This document shows, piece by piece, positions 16,871 to 24,044 of a stretch of 29,704 bases of DNA. A model generated the notes under the pieces. That model had not been told where the DNA came from, searched no databases, and saw only the letters and a program-made list of their open reading frames with translations. This DNA comes from an uncultured bacterium (GTDB lineage Bacteria > Hydrogenedentota > Hydrogenedentia > Hydrogenedentales > CAILVY01): positions 1-29,704 of the forward strand of contig CALEDJ010000048.1 of the NCBI GenBank assembly GCA_937951485.1. The letters are read 5' to 3'. Within the stretch, counting starts at the first letter, position 1. Every line of letters begins with the position of its first letter. The translations under genes were made by a program, and so were the position numbers.

Positions 16871-17827
16871 ATGCCATCCCGGAAGCGCAAGGTGGTGGTG
16901 GTGGGTGCCGGGGCCGTCGGAGCGACTTTCTGCTACGCCCTGGCGCAGAGCGGCCTGGCGGATGATATCGCTCTGATAGACAAGAACGAGAGTCTGGCGC
17001 GCGGGCAGGTTCTTGATCTGCTGCATGGCCAGCCCTTTTTTCCCACCGTTTCCATTCATGTGGGCAGCGTGGCCGACTACGCGGATGCCCAAGTCGTGGC
17101 CATTGCGGCGGGCGCCGCGCAACTGCCCGGTGAGTCGCGGCTCGATTTGCTCCGGCGAAACGCCCGCATCATCAGCGCCATCGCCGCGGATGTGGCCGCG
17201 CAACAATGCCCCGGCGTACTGCTCGTCGTCAGCAATCCGGTGGATGTCTTGACTTATGTCGCCCTCAAGCAGACCGGCTGGACGCGCGGGCGCGTCATCG
17301 GCTCCGGCACTGTCCTCGACAGCGCCCGGCTCCGGCACCTTATGAGCGTGCATTGCGGCGTGGATGTCCACAACGTGCACGCATACGTCTTGGGCGAACA
17401 CGGCGACAGCGAATTTGCCGCCTGGTCCATGACCCATGTCGCGGGGATTCACATCCACGAATACTGCCCGGCATGCAGACAATGCGACGACTGGAAAGAG
17501 CAACTGCAACGGATCGAACAGGAAGTGCGGGACAGCGCATACCATATCATCAACTACAAAGGCTCCACGCATTTCGCCGTCGGGCTTGCGCTGGTGCGCG
17601 TTACGGGGGCCATCCTGCGCGGACAGAGCAGCGTACTGACCGTATCCACCCTCCTCGAAGGCGAATACGGACTGAACGATCTGTGCCTCAGCGTACCCTG
17701 CATCGTCACCGACATTGGCGTCAGCAAGATCCTCGAAAGCGACCTCCCCCAACACGAACGCGCCGCCCTCAGCCGTTCCGCCGCCATCCTCAAGAAAGCC
17801 CTCGCCGACCTTGATGCTGGTGCGTGA
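16871..17827 (+). CDS. ldh: L-lactate dehydrogenase
   Basis: The enzyme is NAD-dependent and interconverts pyruvate and L-lactate. At 318 residues it has the usual length. The Rossmann motif GAGAVG is at 12-17 with the NAD-binding Asp37 (ALIDKNE). The mobile loop AAQLPGESR carries Gln84, the position that selects lactate over malate, and Arg90. Catalytic Asp150 and Arg153 lie in TVLDSARL, and the proton-relay His177 is in GEHGDSEF. The chosen ATG has GGAG 6 bases upstream; earlier in-frame ATGs give a non-homologous extension. An insertion with CPACRQCDDW near 199-208 gives three close cysteines, unusual for the family. A CCCTCC/GGAGGG hairpin lies after the stop codon. It converges with tRNA-Ser. 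Confidence 0.93.
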   Translation: MPSRKRKVVVVGAGAVGATFCYALAQSGLADDIALIDKNESLARGQVLDLLHGQPFFPTVSIHVGSVADYADAQVVAIAAGAAQLPGESRLDLLRRNARIISAIAADVAAQQCPGVLLVVSNPVDVLTYVALKQTGWTRGRVIGSGTVLDSARLRHLMSVHCGVDVHNVHAYVLGEHGDSEFAAWSMTHVAGIHIHEYCPACRQCDDWKEQLQRIEQEVRDSAYHIINYKGSTHFAVGLALVRVTGAILRGQSSVLTVSTLLEGEYGLNDLCLSVPCIVTDIGVSKILESDLPQHERAALSRSAAILKKALADLDAGA

Positions 17828-17902
17828 TCGGCAATTGGGAGGCATCCCTCCTTCGGCAAGGCTGCGGAGGGCATCCATCGCGCGTTGCGCGCGAGCGAAG
17901 GA

Positions 17903-17992
<90 letters not shown>

Positions 17993-18007
17993 GATGAGAA
18001 AGGGGAT

Positions 18008-18036
18008 CGTATCAAATCCCCTCCCCGGTATGCCAA
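18008..18036 (-). promoter_or_regulatory. Candidate tRNA-Ser promoter
   Basis: On the minus strand TTGGCA (18036-18031) is followed after 17 bases by GATACG (18013-18008), about 15 bases upstream of the mature tRNA. The -10 match is only moderate. Confidence 0.35.
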
Positions 18037-18091
18037 GTCTCCCGGAACCGACGCGCTCCCAAAAACGCCCTTTTTTACCCAGGTCCTCGAC

Positions 18092-18123
18092 GTTTGTCCG
18101 TGTCAGTCGGTGTTTGTCCGTGT
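18092..18123. repeat. Short direct repeat GTTTGTCCGTGT
   Basis: The 12-mer GTTTGTCCGTGT occurs at 18092-18103 and 18112-18123, with related GTCCGTG-like text around it. It lies just downstream of the LeuA-like gene stop codon. It is a simple intergenic repeat without obvious function. Confidence 0.6.
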
Positions 18124-18136
18124 TTTTCGGATACGT

Positions 18137-18781
18137 CTATAGCGCCAATGTGGAAACCGCCGCTCCCACGGCGCATGGCGCGCAGACGACAGCGCGGCCT
18201 TCAAGAAATGCGGCCAAATCGCGCGCGACAGGGGTGACGGATTGCGCGGGCGCGCCGCCCTTTGCCGCGTCGTCGAGGATGATTCGGCACGCCCCGGCCT
18301 CCACGGCCGCAAGCGCGCATTGCCGCACGAACGCCGGGTCGGCGTTCGATGCGTCTTCCAGTCTCACGTGCACCGTCGGGACATGCTGCCGCGCCAGGGC
18401 CACGGCGCCTTCGATCATGCGAACGGCCGCCGCGCGGCGAATGCCCGGCGCGTGTTCCCAATGGTCGTCGGATACGCTGATGGACACCTGGATGGCAGGG
18501 GCCGGGTTGTCGGCCACTGCGGCGGCCGCCGCAATGATTTCCTCCGGAATACATCGGACATGTGCGACCAATCGGCCGCGCTCATCCCGCGAACAGGTCG
18601 GTTCATCCGTCGTTTCGACGTTGCCGACCGAAACGGGATATCCGGCGTCCAGCGCCGCGATTCGGTATTGTCGGAACGCCTCCCGCCACACGGCATGGCG
18701 CGGCTGTCGGGAATCGGCGCCTATCCCGTACGCAGCGTCCCGGGGGGCGGCGTCCGCATGGAATGCTTGCATGGTTTGCAT
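18137..18781 (-). CDS. Degenerate LeuA/HMGL-like protein
   Basis: A 214-residue protein that I align by eye to the first half of 2-isopropylmalate synthase-type (HMGL, DRE-TIM) barrels. The segment AALDAGYPVSVGNVE resembles the family's ..IEAGFP.. strand, and VHVRLEDASNADPAFVRQ (around residue 140) resembles ..EFSAEDASRTDPEFL... The catalytic RDGEQ motif appears as RDAAYG, and the C-terminal half with the HxH metal site is absent, so normal catalysis is not expected. The ATG is preceded by AAAGGAG at good spacing. Codon use is GC-rich like its neighbours, so it is not an obviously decayed pseudogene. It could be a regulatory remnant or a truncated gene. Product identity is inference; confidence in it being expressed is moderate. 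Confidence 0.55.
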   Translation of the reverse strand: MQTMQAFHADAAPRDAAYGIGADSRQPRHAVWREAFRQYRIAALDAGYPVSVGNVETTDEPTCSRDERGRLVAHVRCIPEEIIAAAAAVADNPAPAIQVSISVSDDHWEHAPGIRRAAAVRMIEGAVALARQHVPTVHVRLEDASNADPAFVRQCALAAVEAGACRIILDDAAKGGAPAQSVTPVARDLAAFLEGRAVVCAPCAVGAAVSTLAL

Positions 18782-18882
18782 GATTGTGGGTCTCCTTTGC
18801 ATGGGTGTGTACTGGTTTTGTGGAAACGACCGGCGCAAAGGCCCCAGCGCGTGGATTCGCACAGCGACAGCCCCGAATCCAT
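18721..18882 (-). other. Candidate small cysteine-rich ORF with strong ribosome binding site
   Basis: On the minus strand an ATG at 18882 is preceded by AAGGAGGTG, a near-perfect Shine-Dalgarno sequence, and opens a 53-codon frame (starting MDSGLSLCESTRWGLC) with five cysteines. It overlaps the LeuA-like gene start by about 61 bases in another frame. It could be a leader peptide coupling translation to the downstream gene, a small protein, or chance. No homolog is recognised. Confidence 0.25.
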
Positions 18883-19178
18883 AGGACACCACCTCCTTTC
18901 CGATGCGGCGTTTGCCGGCAATGCCGCCCGGAAACGCCAAAGCCGCGACTCTGTGGCCGCGGCCTCGTTTTCCTTACCCTTTCGGGGGTTGTTCTCAAAA
19001 ACAAATTCGAGGCACACCGACCCTGCGATCCTCCACGAGGAGGAGTGGGAGTGGCAGTCGCCGCATGTGCATCGAATTCAAAAACATGGCTGTTTTAGTT
19101 CCGTGTAACTATACCCGAAAACATTCCGGAAAGCAAAAGAATTCCCGGCGTTTGCATCCTGCGACCGGCGGGAATGCG
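18883..19178 (-). other. Leader region upstream of the LeuA-like gene
   Basis: No gene is recognised in this non-coding stretch. On the minus strand two adjacent hairpins precede the strong ribosome binding site: GCCGCG/CGCGGC with a ten-base loop, then GGCGTTT/AAACGCC (arms at 18907-18913 and 18932-18938 on the plus strand) with a further inner CCGG pairing. The arrangement suggests a structured 5' leader. No known riboswitch consensus fits. The far end holds the terminator of the MshEN gene. Confidence 0.35.
19135..19175 (-). terminator. Probable terminator of the coiled-coil/MshEN gene
   Basis: On the minus strand ATTCCCG (19175-19169) pairs with CGGGAAT (19147-19141) and is followed by TCTTTTGC, 4 bases after the stop codon. 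The stem is only 7 bp around a long loop, so the call is moderate. Confidence 0.45.
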
Positions 19179-21302
19179 CTAAAAAGCCCCGTAGAGGTCG
19201 TCTATGGCGGCGAGAATGGCGGCGGGGGAGGCGATCATGGGAATCACCTTGCGGCGGGCGGTGTCCTGGATTGTTCTCAGGGCGCCTTCGTCGAGCGGAT
19301 TGGCCATCGCCACAACGATGCTGTTGTGCGTTGCGCGGATGGGGATGCACATGCGCCAGGTGCACAGGTCTTTGTTGAGCAGTGCGACAGCGGCTTTCTC
19401 GATGATTTCGGGGGTCGGATGGACCAGGGGTAGTCCCAACTGACAGGCGAGCGCCTGGGCCACGGCGTCCTCCGAGACGAATGCCCGCTGCGCGAGAATC
19501 GCGCCGAGGAGTTGGTCGGGCGCGCGCCGTTGCACTTTCAACGCTTCGTGCAATTGCGCATCCGTAATCACGCCCGCGTGAATAAGCATTTCGCCGAGGG
19601 GGCGACGTCCGCCGTCGTGGGCGGCCTCGGCTATCAGGATGCGCTGGCGGATGCGTTGCGCTTCGGGATCGTGGCCATTGGAGGTGCGGATGTCATCCGC
19701 CATGCCCATTGGAATGCGTTCGCGGCCCGGAGGCCGCGCGGCATCGTCCGCCTGTCTCAACGTTTCCGTCGCAAGGATTTCCGCCGACGCGCGGCGAAGC
19801 GCCCCGAGTTCGTGGTTCAGTCTCCGGATGCTTGCGTCGCGTTCCGCGATCGCGGCGGATTGCGCGGCCAGCGCCTCCCGCGCTTCCTGCCATTGGCGGG
19901 CGCGGTCCTGGGCCTGCTGCCGGAGGGCGGCGTTTTCCTTTTGCAGGGCTTCAACAGCGGCGGCGCTATCCACTTCGCGCGCGCGGATTTTCTCCAGGAG
20001 GGCGGCCAGTTCCGCGCGGTGCGCCTCCACGGCGTCCGCCTTCGCTTTTTCCTCCGCGAGTTGATCCGCGAGGCTGCGCAGTTCCGCCCGGTACTCTGCG
20101 ACGACACGCGCCCGGTTCTCTTCGGCCTGCTGCACGGCGCGCAGTGCTTCACGCGATTCGCGCGCTACGGTCCGCGCCTCCTCTTCTTTGCCGCGCAATG
20201 TTTCCGTTTCCGCCGTCAGCGCAGCGATGCGAGACTGGAGCGCGGCGATCTCCGCGTCCCTGTCGCGGAGTAACTTCGTCTGAGCGGCCAACGCATCCCG
20301 CGCCTCCGCAAGGGCCTGTTCCAGTTGCCGCGCCGATGCGCCATACTGTTCGCGCGACGCGCGCAGTTCAACGCTTTCCGCCTGCGCCGCTTCCACTTCG
20401 CGCCGCAGCGCGTCACGCTCCTGCAACAACCGGGCCTGTTGCGCCGCCGCGATGGCCGCCTCCTCCTGCATTCCGGCCAGGCTTTCTTCCAGCAGTCGGA
20501 TGCGGGAGCCTTGCGCTTCCATCGCTCGCGCTGTATCTGCATCCTTTTGGCGTGCATTCTCGATCTCTGCGCGCAAGGCGGCTGCGGTCTGTTCCAGTTC
20601 CTTCATGCGGCGGATGCCGTAATCCCGCTGTTCCGTCAGTTCCGCGCATCGTTCCCGGCTTTCTTCCAGGTCCGCTTCCAGGTATTCGATGGTCCGCGCG
20701 CGCCCGGCGGCGTCCTCGCCGGCTTTGCGCAGCGATACCTCCAAATCGTTCATGCGCGCGAAAAGTTCCGCCTTTTCGCGGCGCAGCGCACGGATGGCGT
20801 CCTGGTTGCGCCGAAACAGCGCGTCGAGTGGCGTTTCCAGAGGTTCCGTAAACGAATCCTGCGCCGCGTGGTCCAGCATGGCGAGCAGCGTTTCAAACTG
20901 CTCGTTCGCCAGCCGAATCTGGCGCGCCAGCGCGTCTTGCGCCCGCGTCACCTCGGCGCGCCATAGCCCGACGTTGATTTCCAGGCGCTCGAGGGTCGCG
21001 GTCAAATTTCGTTGCGCGGCATCCAGGCGCGTCGAGGTGTCCGGCAGGTATCGCGTGATCGCCGCCGGGGGAAGATTCGCCGCATTGAGCGCCGCGCGCA
21101 ACCGCTCGATTTCATCCCGCGCCGCCGCCAGGCTGATTTCCTGCGGCGCGCGCTGCGAGAACAGGTCCAGCATTCGCCGCAACTGGTCGCAGGTCCCGGC
21201 GATTTGCAAGGCCAACCCGGATTGCGCAGCGGCCACCTCCGCCTTCCAGGCGGCGATGGCGGAACGCAGCCGGACAATGATGTCGGTTTTCGTCTGCGTC
21301 AT
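19179..21302 (-). CDS. Long coiled-coil protein with C-terminal MshEN domain
   Basis: This 707-residue protein is not recognised as a named family. The N-terminus holds two copies of a roughly 35-residue unit, W19KAEVAAAQSGLALQI and W114RAEVTRAQDALARQI, each followed by a DQL/EQF..L.ML stretch. From about 165 to 520 it is almost pure heptad-like, Glu/Arg/Ala-rich coiled coil without membrane segments. A linker leads to an MshEN (T2SSE_N/GspE N-terminal) domain at about 566-707. Its first motif, LGEMLIHAGVITDAQLHEAL, fits the c-di-GMP-binding pattern except that Pro replaces the leading Arg; the second (LLGAILAQRAFVSED) is more diverged. No ATPase domain follows, unlike GspE, PilB or MshE. It is probably a cytoplasmic, filament-forming or scaffold effector linked to pilus/secretion or c-di-GMP signalling; this is inference. 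It has its own promoter. Confidence 0.75.
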   Translation of the reverse strand: MTQTKTDIIVRLRSAIAAWKAEVAAAQSGLALQIAGTCDQLRRMLDLFSQRAPQEISLAAARDEIERLRAALNAANLPPAAITRYLPDTSTRLDAAQRNLTATLERLEINVGLWRAEVTRAQDALARQIRLANEQFETLLAMLDHAAQDSFTEPLETPLDALFRRNQDAIRALRREKAELFARMNDLEVSLRKAGEDAAGRARTIEYLEADLEESRERCAELTEQRDYGIRRMKELEQTAAALRAEIENARQKDADTARAMEAQGSRIRLLEESLAGMQEEAAIAAAQQARLLQERDALRREVEAAQAESVELRASREQYGASARQLEQALAEARDALAAQTKLLRDRDAEIAALQSRIAALTAETETLRGKEEEARTVARESREALRAVQQAEENRARVVAEYRAELRSLADQLAEEKAKADAVEAHRAELAALLEKIRAREVDSAAAVEALQKENAALRQQAQDRARQWQEAREALAAQSAAIAERDASIRRLNHELGALRRASAEILATETLRQADDAARPPGRERIPMGMADDIRTSNGHDPEAQRIRQRILIAEAAHDGGRRPLGEMLIHAGVITDAQLHEALKVQRRAPDQLLGAILAQRAFVSEDAVAQALACQLGLPLVHPTPEIIEKAAVALLNKDLCTWRMCIPIRATHNSIVVAMANPLDEGALRTIQDTARRKVIPMIASPAAILAAIDDLYGAF

Positions 21303-21317
21303 GCGTGCTGACCCTAT

Positions 21318-21431
21318 GGGGCATTTGCAAAACAGGTGTCAGGGGCCAAAATCCCGGTTAAAAACCGGGATATTTCGTGTTCTTATGCTCGGAAACAGTC
21401 CATTTCGCAAATGCCTCCCCGTGCGCCCCTG
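21318..21431 (-). promoter_or_regulatory. Folded 5' leader with crossing inverted repeats
   Basis: Three pairings are visible in the roughly 140-base leader of the coiled-coil/MshEN gene. GGCATTTGC (21320-21328) is the exact inverse of 21407-21415. CAGGGGC (21340-21346) is the exact inverse of 21425-21431. ATCCCGGTT/AACCGGGAT (21351-21371) is a hairpin with a 3-base loop, followed on the minus strand by TTTT. The first two pairings cross, so they form a pseudoknot or exclude each other. One arm ends 3 bases before the AGGG ribosome binding site. Confidence 0.45.
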
Positions 21432-21451
21432 TCGGTACGAATACTGTGATT

Positions 21452-21480
21452 ATTATAGGATCGCGCCGAATACGCGTCAA
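21452..21480 (-). promoter_or_regulatory. Near-consensus promoter of the coiled-coil/MshEN gene
   Basis: On the minus strand TTGACG (21480-21475) and a perfect TATAAT (21457-21452) are separated by exactly 17 bases. It is the best sigma-70 match in the window, located between the hypE stop codon and the next gene, so the latter is not dependent on the hyp operon. Confidence 0.75.
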
Positions 21481-21519
21481 TGCGGCCAATGCGTGGCACA
21501 GCCAGTCACATGATGTCGT

Positions 21520-22596
21520 TCAGCAGATGCGCGGGAGTTGCTCGCCGCTGAGGCGGTCCAGAATCCGGGGGGCACCGATGCGGCTGTCCAGCGTCACGCG
21601 AACGGGCTTCTCGTCGGTGACGGTTCCGATCATCGCGGGCCGGGTGTCGCGCGCATGCGCGCGGAGCACGTCGAGGGCCTTTTCCACGTGTTCCGGCGGC
21701 ACATAGGCGATAAATCGCCCCTCATTGGCCACATAGAGCGGGTCGAAGCCCAACAGTTCGCAGGCGCCGCGCACATCCTCGCGCACGGGGATGGCGGCCT
21801 CATCCAATCGGGCGGAAAATCCGGAACACTCGGCGATTTCGTTGGCGGCGCTGACCAGACCGCCGCGGGTCAGGTCGCGCAGGCAATGGACCGCGACGCC
21901 CGCCGCGATCAGGTCCAGCACCGCCGCGGCCACCGGCGCGGAATCGCTGAGAATCGCGGTCTCGAATTCGATGCCCTCGCGCACCGCCATCACGGCGATG
22001 CCGTGGCGACCGAGGTCGCCGTTCACCACGATGCAATCCCGGGGATGCACCTGTCGCGGGCCAATCGTCAGGTTATGCTCGATCAAGCCGATCCCCGCTG
22101 TGTTGATGAACATGCCATCACCGCCGGACGCAACGCCATGGTTGCCGCGCCGGTTGATTACCTTGGTGTCGCCCGTCACCAGTTGCACGCCCGCCGCATC
22201 GGCGGCGGCGCGCATGGACCGCACGATCTGCGTCAGCAGTTCGACGGGAAGCCCCTCTTCCAGGATGAACCCGGCGCTCAGATACAACGGCCGCGCGCCG
22301 GCCATCGCCAGGTCGTTCACCGTCCCATGCACCGCGAGGGACCCGATGTCGCCGCCGGGGAAAATCAATGGTTGAATCACATAGGAATCCGTGGTGAAGG
22401 CGACGGCGCCGCTGCCGACTTGCAGCCGCGCCGCATCGTGACGTTCCTCCAGCGCGGGATTGCTGAAGCCCGCCATGAATACCTGCTCGATGAGCCGGTG
22501 CATCAACGACCCGCCGCCGCCGTGCGCCATGGTGATCACGTCCCGGTGGGCATGGGGAAGGGGGCAGGCCGGCATCATCCCGCTGGCATCGCTCAT
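21520..22596 (-). CDS. hypE: Hydrogenase maturation protein HypE
   Basis: HypE takes a carbamoyl group from HypF on its C-terminal cysteine and dehydrates it, with ATP, to a thiocyanate that supplies the cyanide ligands of the [NiFe] site. The 358-residue protein ends in the required PRIC, so Cys358 is the carrier residue. The N-terminal [14 protein letters not shown] and [13 protein letters not shown] are typical of the PurM/AIR-synthase-like ATP-binding fold, as are TGDTKVI and [10 protein letters not shown]. The ATG at 22596 lies 4 bases after the hypD stop codon with AGGA upstream; an earlier in-frame start would overlap hypD by 32 bases. It is the last gene of the operon. Confidence 0.95.
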   Translation of the reverse strand: MSDASGMMPACPLPHAHRDVITMAHGGGGSLMHRLIEQVFMAGFSNPALEERHDAARLQVGSGAVAFTTDSYVIQPLIFPGGDIGSLAVHGTVNDLAMAGARPLYLSAGFILEEGLPVELLTQIVRSMRAAADAAGVQLVTGDTKVINRRGNHGVASGGDGMFINTAGIGLIEHNLTIGPRQVHPRDCIVVNGDLGRHGIAVMAVREGIEFETAILSDSAPVAAAVLDLIAAGVAVHCLRDLTRGGLVSAANEIAECSGFSARLDEAAIPVREDVRGACELLGFDPLYVANEGRFIAYVPPEHVEKALDVLRAHARDTRPAMIGTVTDEKPVRVTLDSRIGAPRILDRLSGEQLPRIC

Positions 22597-22600
22597 GGGG

Positions 22601-23713
22601 CTATCCTTTGACCTGTGCGGAGGGTTGCTCATCCCGCCGGTAGCGGTAATAGGCGGCGCATGCGCCCTCGCTCGACACCATCGGCGCGCCCAGCGGATGC
22701 TCGGGATCGCAGTCCACCGCGAATGCGGGGCATTCGTTCGGGCGCTTCAGGCCGCGCAGAATGTCGCCGCTGATGCAACGCGTGGATTCCTCCGCCGCGA
22801 GATGCGCAAGGCCGAAACGCTGTTCCGCGTCAAATGCGGCGTATTCCGGGCGCAACGCCAGGCCGCTGTCGGGAATCTCGCCCAATCCGCGCCATTTCCG
22901 GGGGGATGCCTGGAAGATTTCATGGATTAGCGCCTGCGCCGCCGCATTTCCCTCCCGTGTTACGGACCGCCGATACTGGTTTGCCACCGTTGCGCGGCCC
23001 TGTTCCAACTGCCGCACGCACAGGAGAATTCCCTGCAGAATGTCCACCGGCTCGAAGCCGGTCACCACAATCGGCGTGCGGAATTCCTGCGCGATCGGCT
23101 CGTATTCCCTGTAACCCATCACCGTGCAGACATGCCCCGCCGCGAGGAATCCGTTCACCGCGCAATCTTCGGCGGACAGGATCGCCCGCATTGCGGGCGG
23201 CACCAGCACATGCGCGGAAAGGATCGAAAAATTGCCGAGATTGTCGCGTGCAGCCTGCCGCACTGCGAGCGCATTGGCCGGGGCGGTCGTCTCGAAGCCC
23301 ACCGCGAAGAACACGACGGACCGGTCGGGGTTCTTCCGCGCGATGGTCACCGCGTCCAGCGGCGAATAGACCATACGCACATCGCCGCCCTGCGCCTTGA
23401 CCGACAGCAAATCGTGGGCGCTGCCCGGCACGCGCATCATGTCGCCGAAGGTGCAGAGGATTGCTTCCGGTCGCTGCGCCAGCGCCACCGCCTTGTCAAT
23501 CAGTTCCACCGGCGTTACGCATACCGGACAGCCCGGCCCGTGCACCAGCCGCACCCCGTCGGGCAGCAGCGTGTCTATGCCGAATTTCACGATGCCATGC
23601 GTCTGCCCGCCGCAGACCTCCATGAGGGTCCACGGCCGCGTGACGGTGCGCCGGATGGCGTCCGCCAAGGTCCGGGCCGCGCGCTGATCGCGGTATTCGT
23701 CCACATATTTCAC
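22601..23713 (-). CDS. hypD: Hydrogenase maturation protein HypD
   Basis: HypD is the Fe-S scaffold that, with HypC, assembles the Fe(CN)2CO group. The 370-residue protein has CGGQTH at 34-39, GPGCPVC at 59-65, the GFETTAP segment and GHVCTVMGY. Its C-terminal region contains the [4Fe-4S] cysteines ([33 protein letters not shown]). The start codon is GTG, overlapping the hypC stop codon as GTGA, which indicates translational coupling. Confidence 0.95.
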   Translation of the reverse strand: MKYVDEYRDQRAARTLADAIRRTVTRPWTLMEVCGGQTHGIVKFGIDTLLPDGVRLVHGPGCPVCVTPVELIDKAVALAQRPEAILCTFGDMMRVPGSAHDLLSVKAQGGDVRMVYSPLDAVTIARKNPDRSVVFFAVGFETTAPANALAVRQAARDNLGNFSILSAHVLVPPAMRAILSAEDCAVNGFLAAGHVCTVMGYREYEPIAQEFRTPIVVTGFEPVDILQGILLCVRQLEQGRATVANQYRRSVTREGNAAAQALIHEIFQASPRKWRGLGEIPDSGLALRPEYAAFDAEQRFGLAHLAAEESTRCISGDILRGLKRPNECPAFAVDCDPEHPLGAPMVSSEGACAAYYRYRRDEQPSAQVKG

Positions 23714-23964
23714 GCGCCGCCGTCCTCCAGCGATTCCAGTTCGGCCAGTTGCTCCAGGTCCTCCAGCAACTGCGCCGCTTCGTCCGCATCCACGACGCTG
23801 ATGCCCACCCCTGCATGTACAAGCACAAAATCGCCGGGTTGCGCCTCCGGCAGTGTCGCCAGCGAGACCTCCCGCACCACGCCGCCGAAACTCACCCGCG
23901 CCTGCCGCAGCAATGGATCGCTTTCGTCAATCGTCAATACTTCGCCCGGGACTGCAAGACACAT
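23710..23964 (-). CDS. hypC: Hydrogenase maturation chaperone HypC
   Basis: HypC is a small chaperone that carries the Fe(CN)2CO group with HypD and delivers it to the hydrogenase large subunit. The 84-residue protein starts MCLAVPGEV, with the essential Cys2 exposed after removal of the initiator Met. AGGAGG lies 9 bases before this ATG and directly against an ATG three codons earlier, which decides the start. An acidic Glu/Leu-rich tail ([18 protein letters not shown]) is typical. The stop codon overlaps the hypD start. Confidence 0.94.
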   Translation of the reverse strand: MCLAVPGEVLTIDESDPLLRQARVSFGGVVREVSLATLPEAQPGDFVLVHAGVGISVVDADEAAQLLEDLEQLAELESLEDGGA

Positions 23965-23990
23965 GATATTCATCCTCCTGAGTTTCTCAT

Positions 23991-24044
23991 CGTGGCACGG
24001 GCGTCCCGCCCATGTGTCCTCATGGCCGGGACGGCCATGCTACG
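23991..24044. repeat. Palindromic element between hypF and hypC
   Basis: Two hairpins sit side by side: GGGCG-TCC-CGCCC, then ATGGCCG-GGA-CGGCCAT, bounded by CGTGGCA and its near-inverse TGCTACG. The right hairpin resembles the core of the element near 15640 (TCATGGCC..GGCC.TG). It overlaps the hypF stop codon by a few bases. This looks like a REP-type insertion inside an otherwise tightly packed operon. Confidence 0.55.
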
